Source of the DNA: Hydractinia symbiolongicarpus
Lineage: Eukaryota; Cnidaria; Hydrozoa; Anthoathecata; Hydractiniidae
Assembly (NCBI RefSeq): GCF_029227915.1
Contig: NC_079882.1
Location: forward strand, 3,410,001 to 3,474,000
Length of the DNA: 64,000 nt
Direction of reading: 5' to 3'
The position numbers were made by a program, and so were the translations under genes. Below, one piece after another: positions 1 to 12,719 of the stretch. The notes beneath the pieces are model-generated. The model saw only the letters and a program-made list of their open reading frames with translations, did not search any database and was not told where the DNA came from. Every line of letters begins with the position of its first letter. Positions within the stretch are counted from its first letter, which is position 1.

Positions 1-2
1 AG

Positions 3-1919
3 GAGAAGATGCTGCGGATGATCTAATGAACATGAGTCCATTCCAGATGAAATCACTGCTTTATTTTATTTTGAGTGGAAAAGAATTTAAAGTTGAACAA
101 GGTAAGTTATATTTTAGAAAAGTGTTTGAGTAATAATTATGACCCGATTTTTATCATGGATGGATTAGAAATACAAACGTCGTTTTGTTTCTATGAAATT
201 AAATTCTAATTTTGCGCATATAATTTTAGTTTCTTTATCATTTATTTTAAACAGATTTAAACTCCTTGAATGAACATAGAATAGTGGATAGATTTTGTTC
301 TAACGAAAACATTTCATACTTTGCACGTGATTACTGATAGTTTTGTTTAATTGTTAATTGACAAAATGTTAACATTTGAAAAATTTCCACAAATACGGTA
401 TGCTCTAGTTGGAGATCAGCCTGTAGTGGTAGGTTTGGAAGCCAAACGAAGTATCAACAGACTAAAGAAAGCTGTCAGAGTAAGTAGTTAACATTTTTCT
501 AAACTACTTGCAAGCCGGAACTTAATATTTGTGCAAATGCCTTTTTTCTCGAAGCCAATACTCTATCTGTTAGGGTGGAAAAGCTTATCTTTGCTAGACA
601 TGATAGCCTGGGTAAATAACGTTGATGTACTAATGGTAGTTTCTGCAATATCTGAATTACGAAACAATCCACAACACGCCGATGAAGGTCAAATCAAATC
701 GTTGTGAGTGACCGTGGCAAAAATTGAGAGTTCAAAGCGTTTGTATGTTGTATAGGGATAGTATAGGCTTGTGAAATCAATGAGATTCGTCCTTCTTTTG
801 AAGCATTTTATGTTCGTGGTTGTAACCTCATCTTATTAATTTATGTCTTTTGTTAAAATTCCCGTTAAAGTCCATAATTGTTGTGCAACAGTTGCTTAGC
901 AAGCATGTTGATGGAAAGCGTTCGCAACTCTTTTATATCTATCATAGAAAATAAGCGTGGCGTTAAATATGTTGGAACACAAGCATTCAAATGACGACAG
1001 TGCGTCTAAAGCGAGAAAGACATCATCAGTATCAGATTCTGATGATGTTTTGTTGTCTCCAACATCCAGCGCTCGTAAAATTGGCCAGTGGTTACGGCGA
1101 AGATGTTTGGATGGAGCTTTGAATCGAGTTCCTCGTGATTTTTACACAAAAATTTGGCATGTATTGGAACGATCTCACGGGATGACTGTCAGTGGTTATG
1201 GGTTTATACTGGAGCATAAACTTACACAAGAGGTTCTTAAAATATCATTTCTTATAAATAAATCCCAGTTGTGCGTTTTATCAGTTTATTTAAAGGGTCA
1301 ACTAAACAAAATGCGCTTTCTTTTTACCTTAGAACACGTCAGGAGAGGTGAAATTTGCGTTAAAGGTAGAAGAAGAGTTAAATAAAATATTATATCCAGA
1401 ATATCGACAATTAGTTGTGGAAGCCATGATGGTTTTGTCACTCATACTTGAGAGGGATACTAAATATTCTGTTAACAGGATGTTGAAGTTAGATGAAATT
1501 GTTACAAACGCCAACCGTATATTTTTAACACAACAGGTCAATAATGTTTTTGTTAGACCTTTTATCTCGATATTATTTTTGTTTTTGTTTATGTTAAAAA
1601 AAAATATATTGTGTTATAGAAATCAGAAAATGGCGATTCCAATTTATGTTGTGCAGGAAATGAAAATGATAATGTAAAGGAGTCATCTAAATGTGGAGCA
1701 AGCTGTGGAATCTGCAGATATTTTTACGATAGCCCGCCAAGTGGTTCCTATGGTACAATGACTTACATGACACACTCTGTTCTTCAGCTTTTATATTCAC
1801 ACTTAGCCAACTCGACAGAGTATTATAGACCAGTGTCAGCTGACGTCACGTACACTTGCGAATTGCTTTTACGACGAAGAATAGACGGAGAAGGATTGTC
1901 TGATTTTTGTTGTAAATGA
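3..1919 (+). CDS. PHKA: Phosphorylase kinase alpha-type regulatory subunit, C-terminal exons (5' part lies upstream of the window)
   Basis: Five exons can be read in consistent phase: 3-101, 409-479, 948-1232, 1333-1536 and 1620-1919 (TGA). They encode recognisable segments of the C-terminal half of phosphorylase kinase alpha, the regulatory and scaffold subunit of the glycogen phosphorylase kinase complex: [13 protein letters not shown]...[32 protein letters not shown] and [20 protein letters not shown]. The donors GTAAGT after 101 and 479 are intact. The intron at 1233-1332 starts with a weak GTTCTT donor. The second exon (409-479) is assigned by phase and splice sites more than by similarity. 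The usual isoprenylated C-terminal CaaX end is not evident; the last residues read DFCCK. This copy is the only one in the window with all exons open, so it may be the end of the functional gene or of an earlier array copy. Confidence 0.82.
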
Positions 1920-3090
1920 TTTGCGAAGTTGATAAATATACGAGTTTTATGTCCACTCGATAGATTATCCAAGATGGCGGGCCGCCACAGTGGTATCCAA
2001 AAATCTTATGTAATAAAATGTAGAGTGCTTTATTTTTTAGAATATCAGTATCATGTCTACAAGAATGCTTACTGTTACACGTTTGTTCGAAAATGACCAT
2101 GAGCTAGACCACAAAACTTTCGATTTTCGACCCAACCAATTTAACCAAGTCAGACTTGGTTTGTCCTAAAAATCTCTACATTTCAGCAAGGCTTGATAAC
2201 CAGCAAAAATCAGTCTCTCTGGTATGAAATTTTAGGGGTAACGTTGCGAAAGAAAATTTTTGACATCAGAACCAATTTTTTATAAAGTTTAAAATTCAAA
2301 ACCATTTACTTCAATTATACTGCCATATATTTCAATCAAAAAAAGGTTCATCTTCTTCTTCTCTTAAATATGAGCCGTATTTTGTCTATCTCTGCGCGGA
2401 ACCCCCGCTCAGTTAGAAAGACGCGCTACAGAAACACGAATATCAAATATGATGTATTTTTTTCCACTTTGTTGCGTCTGGTAATATTAAAGGACGGGCT
2501 AACCCGTGGATTTTTCCACGGGCTAACGACTAGTCTCTTATAATAATATAGAGCTTCCGTGTGTCTGTGTGTGATTTTTGCAAAGTGAAATATATTTTTC
2601 ACAATTTCCTTTGATAAATTCTATAAAACATCACCTATAAATTTGTTCTGTAAATTGCAAAGCTTTGATGTTAAAATAATGTTGAAGACAAAGAAAAGTA
2701 TATTAAGATTAGTGAAGCCATTGCAATGCACTTAAAACTTTGAGTCTAAATAACTTGGAAACGAGGTGGTGACGTCAGTTATTTTTCAACGCGTGGGTAA
2801 CTAGGGACCACCTGGGACCAAATTGGGTAAGTTTCCTAAATTACCATGGCAGAAACTTAAAAAAAAATTATTTGACATAACAGAGCTCAACACCAATGTT
2901 TTCAAACAACATCTTCGTATTTATTTTTGTTACGTAATATTCGTGTGCCGTAACGTTTATAACATGTGCAACAACTCCCACCCTTCTTACAAGTCGATTA
3001 ACCATCAGAAAGGTTATTTTCAGTTAAGCAAAACGAATTTAAAAATAATAACATTCCTCTCCTCCTAATAAACGATGCACTTTGCATATG
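1920..3090. other. Non-coding spacer with dispersed repeats in the first array unit
   Basis: No gene is seen. It contains a Helitron-like terminus (2364-2533) and a dispersed repeat (about 2790-3090) whose relatives occur at 53303-54060, partly inverted, and near 62030-62130. The motif AAACGATGYACTTTGCATA is shared by all three places. In the first unit this repeat is cut just after TTTGCATA by the 3' end of the CR1-like element, which marks that insertion site. Equivalent spacers occur at 11477-12719 and 21106-22348. Confidence 0.7.
2364..2533 (+). mobile_element. Helitron-like 3' terminus (hairpin followed by CTAG)
   Basis: The segment ends with a perfect hairpin, arms CCCGTGGA (2503-2510) and TCCACGGG (2515-2522), followed 11 bases later by CTAG (2530-2533) and then T. 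A short GC-rich hairpin just before a CTRR end, with insertion before T, is the established 3' signature of Helitrons. No Rep/helicase gene is present, so it would be a non-autonomous element. The left boundary is a guess, taken at a GAGCCGTATTTTGTCT motif that is also seen at the start of similar units near 54967 and 55082. Confidence 0.5.
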
Positions 3091-6000
3091 TCTGAGAATA
3101 AAAATAGTAAAAATCAGTAAAAACAGTAAAAATAGTAAAAACGATAAAAACAAACAAAAATTGATCAACTAGAAATGCAACAGTATGCATACAAGGTGTG
3201 AAGTGACTTCATGTGGGAGCTAAATAAGACATAGGCATCGTTCAAAACATTAATCCCACTTAGCTAAACTTGAAGCAGACTGGACGGCACAGTGACTAAG
3301 ATAGCCGCTGAGAGTGCACATCGCCCAATAGCTGGTATCGTCTATTAAGAGAAGTACCCTCTGAGCGCCTTCATAAAAAGAGACATTTTATCGATTTTTC
3401 GAATTTCAAGTGGCAGTGAATTATACAGTTTACCCCCTGCAAAATAGAAACTCTGCCGGGCGATTTCTAGTTTGACCCGAGGTAACCTGACAATGCAGCC
3501 GTTATTTCGTGTGTTATTGTCATGATGTTGGCTGACAAAATAATTGTCAAAATCTTCAGATGTTAGATCATTTAGTAGACTCTTTTTAACGAGTACACAA
3601 ATATTACGGTTGACGAGTCCTGTGATGGATGGAATATTATCACTCCGGACAATCGATCTAGCACGGTTCTCAAGCGATTTTAATTTGTTGAGCTATGTAT
3701 TTGTGATAGGTATTCTCAATGCACTACTATAAGTAATTAAAGGTACAATCATCATCGAGAAAACATTGTGTGCGGCTTCAGCGGTAAGGCACGGTCGTAA
3801 TCTTTGTAGTAGCCGTAAACGGCTGCTGGCGCTTTTATATGATCGGTCGAAGTTGTCATTAAGCATTAACTTGCTGTCGATTACTGTTCCCAGATACTTA
3901 TACTGACAAACGAAATTTATCGGATTTTCTTGATATACAACTTGTAGAGCCTTGTCATGTGCTTTCAAGCGTTTGACCGTTCCGAACAACATGACTTCTG
4001 TTTTCCCTTTTTTTAAATTTATAATTAACTCATTTTCACGGAAATATACTGATAGTCTCTCAAGGTCTTGATTGAGAAGTTGTTCGATTCTAGTAACATC
4101 TTTATGAGCAACGTATATGACGGTGTCATCTGCGTACATTATAACTTTAGAATTTGAGATATGGTCTACAAAATCATCATAAAAAATTATAAAAAGCAGT
4201 GGTGCCAAAATGGAACCTTGTGGAACACCGCAGTAAATTGGCTCGTAGCTAGATCGAATATTGTTAATGTCTACTAACTGACTTCGATTAAATAAGTAGT
4301 CGGTAAACCATGCTAGCTCCTTGCCTTTAATTTCGTACGTGCGTAGCTTGTTTAATAATAATGAGTGTCCGATCGTATCAAAAGCTTTTGATAAATCTAT
4401 ATAAACTGCTCCAACTAACTTACCGCCATCTATTTCGCGACAAATACTGTCGCAAAATAAAGTAGAAGCAAGTTTCGTGGAGCGTTTACTTCGAAAACCA
4501 TATTGACAGTCGTTCAGTAATTTCTCTTTCTCGAGATAGTTCATGAGTTCGTTATGAATAGCTTTCTCAAGAATTTTAGATAGCACCGGTAAAATTGAAA
4601 TCGGGCGATAGTTTTCGGGAAGAGAAGAATCCCCAGATTTAAATATAGGTGCAACCTTCGCAACTTTCCAGGCTGATGGTACAGTTGAGGTGTTTATCGA
4701 AAGGTTTATTATGTGACTAAGAGGTTTTGAAATTAAAATAGCACAGTCTTTTAACATTCCGGGTGGTAACTCGTCTATACCGGTTGCTTTATTTCGTTTG
4801 AGTGATTGGAGTTCTTTCTCTACAAAAATCTTAGAAATATAACCTGTCATGAAAATTTTATTTGTTCGTAAAGAAAAAGGTGGTACGTATCTCCATGTAA
4901 AATTCATAAGTTGAATTGACTTGGATTTAAGAGAGTGAACAGCTGTACAAAAAAATTTGCTGAAGTTGCTTACTTTAATTCTGCTTTCACTATCTTTTGA
5001 CATTTGACACACTTTTTTCGGTTTGGTTGGGAATACTGATTTTATTGCATTCCAAAACTTTCTTGGATTTGACAGATTTTCGATAATAAGATCACGCTGG
5101 TGGTTAGCCTTTGCTTTCACTATGTTATTATTGCAACTATTTCTAATCTTTTTATATTTCTCTGCATCTTCCCTTTTACCTGATTTGCGAGCCTTGCGAT
5201 GAAGTTTGTCACGGTTGTTCATTTGAGATTTTATTTTTGAAGTTAGCCATTTACAAGGTCGTGATTTAACTCTTTTTTCGATTAACGGGGCGTGTTTATC
5301 AAAAGAATCTCTTAGCTTAAAGTTAAAATACGTAACTGCAGAATTTACATCACTGGCGTCGTATACAGGGCGCCAGTCAATTTCAGAGACGTCATTAAAA
5401 AGATTTTCAGGAACGTAGTTAGTGTAATTACGGCACTTCAGAGTTCGCATAGGATGCTTGATGTTGTGTATCCTACGTATTCCACCAACCATATCGTGAT
5501 CGCTCAGCGAAGTAGGGAATACGTCAGTGCAGTGAACATTGTCGGGACAATTAGTGAAAAATAAATCAATTGTCGTTGATGACGTAGAAGACGTTCTCGT
5601 GGGTTTATTGATAAGTTGTTTAAAACCATGCACATTAATTGTAGATTTAAAATCTTTATTGACGTTTGTAACATTATAGTCCACATTGAAATCTCCCATG
5701 AGTATAGTTTCCTTATTTTCTTGATTGATACAATATAAATGATCGTCAAATGTTTCGTTATATTTAGATGGTAATACTTTGAACCCTCTGGAGGGCGATA
5801 GAAACACCCTACTAAAATTGATTTCGATTTTTTAATAAAAATTTCAAGCCACAGAGACTCTAAAGTTGAATTTTCTAAATCCAGCCTTTGCTTAAAATTA
5901 ATATTGTTTTCGACATAAACAGCCACGCCTCCTCCTTTTCCAGATGTTCTGTTTCTTTTAACCAAAGTGTAACCAGACAGTTCATAAAGAGCATCATTGT

Positions 6001-6142
6001 CACTAAAATCCTCGTTCAAAATATGTGTTTCAGACAAGGTTATAATGTCAATTTTCGAATCATGCTTGTGTACTAACGCTTCCAAGTGGGCAAAGTTCGA
6101 AAGTAACCCACGAATATTTTGATGAACACATTTCAGACCTCT
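3091..6142 (-). mobile_element. CR1/Jockey-like non-LTR retrotransposon, 5'-truncated at the array junction (first unit)
   Basis: The element reads on the minus strand: an apurinic-type endonuclease, then reverse transcriptase, then a 3' UTR ending in short TTTTTACTGW repeats (about 3095-3150 on the plus strand), which is the kind of simple-repeat tail used by CR1/L2-type elements. It is cut at 6142, where the sequence switches to the upstream region of the DEG/ENaC gene (TAATTAATAATAG...). The same switch is found in the second unit but not in the third, where the element continues. Clade assignment rests on domain order and motif style only. Confidence 0.85.
3345..6085 (-). pseudogene. Endonuclease-reverse transcriptase ORF of the CR1-like element, frameshifted and with an in-frame stop (first unit)
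   Basis: One frame (5504-6085) gives the N-terminal endonuclease with LSETH and YRPPEGSK; the other (3693-5807, 704 residues) gives the endonuclease end (GDFNVDYN, SDHDMV) followed by reverse transcriptase: KATGIDELPPG, D-LSKAFDT near residue 471, YCGVPQGSILAP near 525 and the catalytic YADD at 558-561. The two frames meet near 5760-5790, so a single indel separates them. A TAG at 3693-3695 interrupts the C-terminal region, which stays open in the same frame for a further 115 codons to a TAA at 3345. Both lesions recur in all three copies, so the element was already defective before the array was amplified. Confidence 0.9.
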
Positions 6143-6551
6143 TAATTAATAATAGTAATAATTAATTATAATATTAAAATGCCGGCTGGAATATATTTCA
6201 GATATATTGTAGACGAGGAGTGTTAATTCTGCTGGATGTGTCACCACTCAAGTGTCCTCAGGCCTTCTCAAGTTCCTCAACCGTAACCTATATTTTTTCT
6301 CTAGCAAATCACAGATATAAATATTTAAATATATAAATTAAACGATAAAATAAATGTTAGACATACTTCTTCAGAAAAAATGAAGTGATTGATTTATATA
6401 TTTTTCATTTGCAACATGAATACGTTCCTGTGTTTAAATATTTATAAAAGTTCGAATGCTGTTAACTGAAATGTTTTGTAACTCTTGGATAGTTTTCATC
6501 GTACGCCATAGAAACCATCAAAAATATAATATTTTGAGTACATTATCTTGA

Positions 6552-8066
6552 ATGTTAAAACGAAAAGTAAAAACAAACTTCAACATTGTGAAAGTAGCAC
6601 CTATTGATGGCTCAATGGAGCAGAACAATAAAAACATTAAAGGGACGAATTCTTCACCTACAAAAAGTGAAGATGATGTAACTAGAAAGTCGATTTTTAC
6701 CGAATTTGCTGAAACCACCACTGCTCATGGCTTCTCCAATATAGTGCTAACAGGTGCGCTTTCAATCAAGACTATTTGGATTTTTGTCATTATTGGATGT
6801 CAGATTGGTTTATTGTTTCAAGTCATTCCTCTTGTTACTACGTACTTAAACAAGCCAGTCAGTCAAACTTTAACAATGAAACAATTTGAGAATCTCACCT
6901 TTCCAGTCGTCACCATTTGCAATTCAAATATGGTCAAGTTTTCAATGTATTATAATATATCCTTTGATGCTAACGAAACTTCTTCTTCTGAATACGATTC
7001 TTCTGAGACTGAAATGGAGACGGACTCGGAGTTCTTAGCTACTAGCACAAGGGATGATACCTTTCATAAGGAAATGGCTATTCTTGCTTTATCTGAAGGC
7101 GAAGGAATATCCAAATATGGCCACGCTTTTGATGATATGGTAATAAAATGCAAATGGAAAAAAACTTACAATTGCAACAAAAGAAAATTCTGGCGTCACT
7201 TTTGGCACTGGCGACATGGGAATTGTTTTTCTTTCAACACTGGTAATATATCACGACAAGTAACTAAAGCCGGTGCCTATGAAGGACTTTCTCTGAAGAT
7301 AAATTTGCAGGAAGATGAATTTCTTAGCAACACGGAATCTGCTGGATTAATCCTCCACGTGGGAGAAAAAGGTAGATACATTGACTTAGAGTCAGAGGGA
7401 TATAATATTTCTCCTGGTTCCGTGTACTCTGCTATAATTCACCAAACGCAAACGCGAAGAGTCGATCCATTTAACAACTTAAGCTGTATACCTCATTATA
7501 GCATGAATCTAGGTGAATTTCCGAATGGCATACGCGATGTTGATAAATATTCTACTGAGTTGTGCTTTAAAGTTTGTGCGTCAAAAGAAATGATAAAACA
7601 GTGTAATTGTACAAGTTATACCGTCCCTTCTCTTTCCAGCTTAAATATTTGTAATAGCTCGCACGAGACTCAATGCGCAACTGAGATTCAAAAAGCTGTG
7701 ACTAATAAATCCATGACATGCGCTAAAGACTGCAGGTTACCATGTGAACATATGTCTTTTACACTTGACATCACTGGAAGCCGTTACTCAAAACAGGTAT
7801 TTCAGAAAGCGGATACGTTGAGCATAAATATGAACTTTAACAAATTTGAATTGTTCGTTGTAGAAGAAAATGTGCCTTATAAAATTGAGAATTTACTTTC
7901 TGATATCGGAGGTCAGCTCGGCTTATGGTCAGGATTTTCTGTTGTGACATGTGTTGAGGTTATATTTCTTTTTGTTCATGCATTTGACGCGTTCATAAAG
8001 AAGTGCAGGTTGTACTTTAAAAAAAAGAATAAAGACAAGGTCACAAAAAATAATACCTACAGCTAA
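6552..8066 (+). CDS. DEG/ENaC-family (HyNaC/ASIC-like) sodium channel subunit, copy 1
   Basis: A single 504-residue open frame without introns gives a complete degenerin/ENaC subunit, a trimeric ligand- or peptide-gated cation channel of the plasma membrane. Visible hallmarks: the gating His-Gly pair (H59-G60) before TM1; TM1 at about 73-93; the post-TM1 motif FPVVTICN at 117-124; a cysteine-rich extracellular domain with CNCTSY and two CxxxC-type clusters; GGQLGLWSGFS at 453-463, leading into TM2, with GFS in the position of the G-x-S selectivity filter; and a short basic C-terminal tail. Cnidarian relatives (HyNaCs) are gated by RFamide neuropeptides; that ligand is inference here. A poly(A) signal AATAAA lies at 8184-8189. 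The gene sits in a unit whose flanks are PHKA exons, in keeping with nesting in a PHKA intron. Confidence 0.95.
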   Translation: MLKRKVKTNFNIVKVAPIDGSMEQNNKNIKGTNSSPTKSEDDVTRKSIFTEFAETTTAHGFSNIVLTGALSIKTIWIFVIIGCQIGLLFQVIPLVTTYLNKPVSQTLTMKQFENLTFPVVTICNSNMVKFSMYYNISFDANETSSSEYDSSETEMETDSEFLATSTRDDTFHKEMAILALSEGEGISKYGHAFDDMVIKCKWKKTYNCNKRKFWRHFWHWRHGNCFSFNTGNISRQVTKAGAYEGLSLKINLQEDEFLSNTESAGLILHVGEKGRYIDLESEGYNISPGSVYSAIIHQTQTRRVDPFNNLSCIPHYSMNLGEFPNGIRDVDKYSTELCFKVCASKEMIKQCNCTSYTVPSLSSLNICNSSHETQCATEIQKAVTNKSMTCAKDCRLPCEHMSFTLDITGSRYSKQVFQKADTLSINMNFNKFELFVVEENVPYKIENLLSDIGGQLGLWSGFSVVTCVEVIFLFVHAFDAFIKKCRLYFKKKNKDKVTKNNTYS

Positions 8067-9314
8067 AACTAAGTAACAACGACGAAGAACCTGGTACGAA
8101 CAGATTGAAGCAGTTGCGAATTTGTGCATCATCATGTTGTGGTGAATTTTTAGTAAAAATTGCAAACTCCAAGAATATTTGTAAATAAAATATTGATGAT
8201 AATGTATAGATAATTTATTTTGATGCAGTGTACAGAACACGCACACAGCAATTAAACATGTATACCTTTTTTGTTGTTGTTGATCAGTATTTCACGATTT
8301 TTAATGTTTACGTTCTTGTTACTGAGAATATTTCTGTTAACTCGTAAAGACGCATGTAGTTGCACCTAATATAATGACGAGAATGAGGAATTGTTTTTTA
8401 TTTTATCCCCTCTATCATCCGCTTAATATATCAAGTCGCGTCTCTTTATGCGAAATCTTTATCCAGACAATGGTTACAAAGACCGTACAAAAAATATAAG
8501 CCTGTTTAATTCTAAAATATGTGCGACTTTTCTTAATTTGTTAAGGAGTTTGTTATCGCAAGAATTTATTTTGACTCTAGAAGGTTGTGCTTATATCTCG
8601 GAGGTAGCAAATGCTGTCAATAATTTTACATTTTTCTAAATATTTTTGAAACTGTGAATTCTGGGAGGGACAGAGAATTTAAAGTTACATAAACAAAACA
8701 TTTTTGACATTCTGGCAGGTGAATTATCAAATGTTTTTGCTGGTGTGTCGAATTCAACAATGGCGGGTCCCGATAACATGCGCCCCTCCACTTTTATTTC
8801 TTTGTTCATGGTCCTGTTTTCCCTAATTCAAGATTATTGGCTTCCTTTGTCGATCTTCCTGTTTTAATATTCAAGTCTGGTATTTTTTCTAAAGATTTCT
8901 AAATGCTTCCCCTTCGAATTTTTTTTTAAATTGACAAAAAAACCCATCTATCAAACACTACGCATTCGGTAGGTTGCAAAATTTGCCAGACATGCAGACC
9001 AGCTAAACTGCGTTTAAAATTTACTAGATCGCACTTTATAACCTGTCCCCATTACAAAGGAGTGTACATAAGGCCAAAAATCAGGAGATTTAGCTATGTA
9101 GGTGTAGCTGACGTCGGGGACAACTAGCACCTAAGTCATTTGAACTTTGAAATTTTTCACATTGTCTCCTTAACATGTTTCAACTAGGGTTGTTGTGACC
9201 TCTTATGAAGCGATGACATATTTAATGATTGAAAAAGTTGTAAAGATATTTTAAGGTGATGTGATTTTTTGCTATTACGAGGCCTTGCTAGTTTCCTTGT
9301 TTTTTTTTTTGTAG
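8067..9314. other. 3' flank of DEG/ENaC copy 1; part of a PHKA intron
   Basis: No supported gene. The stretch carries the channel 3' UTR and then AT-rich intron sequence, which is repeated after copies at 17696, 50828 and (diverged) 59362. A 63-codon open frame at 8448 is not kept in the diverged copy at 59760, so it is not coding. Confidence 0.75.
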
Positions 9315-11476
9315 ACCTCTACCTCCCTCTGAGTTAAAAGAGTTAATATTCCGTTGTTGTGGTCAGGATAGCAGCACCACAGTGTTAACGCAGGTAAATA
9401 CAACTATGCAAGTAATAGTTTAGCTCCTCTTTTTAAGATAGAGGATGCTTCGATCAACTTTACTATGTATATTTTGAACAGATTTTTTTTAACTTATCAG
9501 GAGATCTTAACATACTTAACCATGTTTGTAAAAATCGACCTTGGGTTGTTTAATGAGATGTTGCAAATACGTGTTGGTTTAATTATGGAGGTTCTAGCAG
9601 CTGAGTACGCACGTGTTTCCGGTCTCACAGTTGAGTTTCTTGTGGTAAAATATTTAATTTGAGTGCTAAATAACTAAAAATAACTAAAAAGACCGTTTTG
9701 TGGCTTTTTCTCAAATTGGTACGCAGCGAAAAGTTTACTTTGGCAGGGGTGTAGGTCTAGTAAAAAACGTCGAAAATATACTAGCTGCACCTTCCACAGT
9801 GTCCGCGTTATCAACATTCAGCTGCACGAACAGCTAAGGTGCAAAAAATAAGGAATTCCAAGCGTATATTATATTTGACCAAATAACCTAAGTCCGCTGT
9901 ACACATCAATAAGTTAATTCTGAAAAATTTAGAGTGCTTGTTAGTTACACAAAAAAATTCTTTCTCAATTGCTTGTGGTTTTGAAATACCGCCCTTCTTA
10001 ACATAATTATAGCAGTCCAAGATTGCAGTGTGTGTTTCTTGAAATTATGTTAGGAGAAGATGCTGCGGATGATCTAATGAACGTGAGTCCATTCCAGATT
10101 AAATCACTGCTTTATTTTATTTTGAGTGGAAAAGAATTTAATGTTGAACAAAATAAGTTATATTTCAGGAAAGTGTTCGAGTAATAATTGTGAACCGACA
10201 ATAAACGTCGTTTTGTTAAAAAAAACTATTTTTACTCTCAACTCTCAAAAATTGAGAGTTCAAAGCATTTGTATGTTGTATAGGGACAGTATGTGAGATT
10301 AATGAGATTCGTCCTTTTATGTTCGGAGTTGTAACCTCATCTTATTAATTTATGTGTTTTTTTTTTAAATGTCGGTTCCCATTAAAATCTTAATTGTTGT
10401 GCAACTCTTCTTATGTTCCATTCTGTCTATACAACATTAGTTGTGCAACATCTCTTGCGTCGCCTTGTAGTGCAACATGTGTTTCCATTACCGTCGTAAC
10501 TGCGACTGTTGTGCAACAGTTGCTCAACAAACTCATGTTGATGGAAACCGATCGCAACTCTTTCATGTCTATCGTAGAAAATAAGCGTGGTGTTGAATAT
10601 GTTGGAACGCAAGCATTCAAGCGGCGACAGTACATTTAAAGCGGGAAAAACATCATCAGTATCAGATTCTGATGATGTTTTGCTGTCTCCAACATCCAGC
10701 ACTCGTAAAATTGGCCAGTGGTTACAGCGAAGATGTTTGGACGGAGCTCTGAATCGAATTTCTCGTGATTTTTACACGAAAATGTGGCATGTATTGGAGC
10801 GATCTCACGGGATGACTGTCAGTGATTATGGGTTTATAATGGAGCATAAGCTTACACAACAGGTTCTCAAAATACCATTTCTTGTAAATAAATCTCAGTT
10901 GTGCGTTTTATCAGTTTATTTAAAGGGTAAACTAAACAAAATGCGCTTTCTTTTTACCTTAGAACACGTCAGGAGAGGTGAAATTTGCGTTAAAGGTAGA
11001 AGAAGAGTTGAATAAAATATTATATCCAGAATATCGACAATTAGTTGTGGAAGCCACGATGATTTTGTCACTCATACTTGAGAGGGATGCTTAATATTCG
11101 GTCAACAGGATGTTGAAGTTAGATGAAATTGTTACAAACATTAACCGTATATTTTTAACACAACAGGTCAATATTTTTGTTAGTTCTTTTTTTATCTCGA
11201 TATTATTTTTTGTTTTTGTCAAAGAAATATATTGTGTTATAGAAATCAGAAAATGGCGATTCCAATTTATGCTGTGCAGGAAATGAAAATGATAATGTAA
11301 AGGAGTCATCTAAATGTGGAGCAAGCTGTGGAATCTGCAGATATTTTTATGATAGCCCGCCAAGTGGTTCCTATGGTACAATGACTTACATGACACACTC
11401 TGTTCTTCAGCTTTTATATTCACACTTAGCCAACTCGACAGAGTATTATAGGCCAGTGTCAGGTGACGTCACGTAG
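9315..11476 (+). pseudogene. PHKA: PHKA 3' exon block, pseudogene copy (second unit)
   Basis: Exons correspond to 9315-9393 (PLPPSELKELIFRCCGQD...VLTQ), 9501-9630 (EILTYLTMFVK...IRVGLIMEVLAAEYAR), 10054-10152 ([13 protein letters not shown]...), 10578-10862, 10963-11166 and 11243-11476. These match consecutive parts of the phosphorylase kinase alpha C-terminal half. Lesions are clear: the donor after 9630 reads TT instead of GT; the donor after 10152 reads AT instead of GT; the small exon present at 409-479 in the first block is missing with about 420 flanking bases; and a TAA at 11092-11094 interrupts the penultimate exon. The last exon also stops early at TAG 11474-11476. Confidence 0.85.
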
Positions 11477-11992
11477 ACTTGCGAATTGCTTTTACGACGA
11501 AGAATAGACGGAGAAGGATTGTCTGATTTTTGTTGTAAATGATTTGCGAAGTTGATAAATATACGAGTTTTATGTCCACTCGATAGATTATCCAAGATGG
11601 CGGGCCGCTACAGTGGTATCCAAAAATCTTATGTAATAAAATGTAGAGTGCTTTATTTTTTAGAATATCAGTATCATGTCTACAAGAATGCTTACTGTTA
11701 CACGTTTGTTCGAAAATGACCATGAGCTAGACCACAAAACTTTCGATTTTCGACCCAACCAATTTAACCAAGTCAGACTTGGTTTTTCATTGTCCTAAAA
11801 ATCTCTACATTTCAGCAAGGCTTGATAACCAGCAAAAATCAGTCTCTCTGGTATGAAATTTTAGGGGTAACGTTGCGAAAGAAAATTTTTGACATCAGAA
11901 CCAATTTTTTATAAAGTTTAAAATTCAAAACCATTTACTTCAATTATACTGCCATATATTTCAATCAAAAAAAGGTTCATCTTCTTCTTCTC

Positions 11993-12162
11993 TTAAATAT
12001 GAGCCGTATTTTGTCTATCTCTGCGCGGAACCCCCGCTCAGTTAGAAAGACGCGCTACGGAAACACGAATATCAAATATGATGTATTTTTTTCCACTTTG
12101 TTGCGTCTGGTAATATTAAAGGACGGGCTAACCCGTGGATTTTTCCACGGGCTAACGACTAG
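11993..12162 (+). mobile_element. Helitron-like 3' terminus, second array unit
   Basis: This is the array copy of the element at 2364-2533. The hairpin arms CCCGTGGA/TCCACGGG and the terminal CTAG (12159-12162) are unchanged, so it spread with the segmental duplication and not by its own transposition. Confidence 0.5.
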
Positions 12163-12719
12163 TCTCTTATAATAATATAGAGCTTCCGTGTGTCTGTGTG
12201 TGATTTCTGCAAAGTGAAATATATTTTTCACAATTTCCTTTGATAAATTCTATAAAACATCACCTATAAATTTGTTCTGTAAATTGCAAAGCTTTGATGT
12301 TAAAATAATGTTGAAGACAAAGGAAAGTATATTAAGATTAGTGAAGCCATTGCAATGCACTTAAAACTTTGAGTCTAAATAACTTGGAAACGAGGTGGTG
12401 ACGTCAGTTATTTTTCAACGCGTGGGTAACTAGGGACCACCTGGGACCAAATTGGGTAAGTTTCCTAAATTACCATGGCAGAAACTTAAAAAAAAATTAT
12501 TTGACATAACAGAGCTCAACACCAATGTTTTCAAACAACATCTTCGTATTTATTTTTGTTACGTAATATTCGTGTGCCGTAACGTTTATAACATGTGCAA
12601 CAACTCCCACCCTTCTTACAAGTCGATTAACCATCAGAAAGGTTATTTTCAGTTAAGCAAAACAAATTTAAAAATAATAACATTCCTCTCCGTCTAATAA
12701 ACGATGCACTTTGCATATG

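Noticed and set aside
8448-8639. 63-codon open frame downstream of the channel gene, present in several units
   Set aside because: It recurs only because the unit is duplicated; the diverged copy near 59760 does not keep the frame.
10411-10702. Minus-strand open frames opposite the PHKA exon
   Set aside because: They lie antisense to a recognised exon and show no domain.
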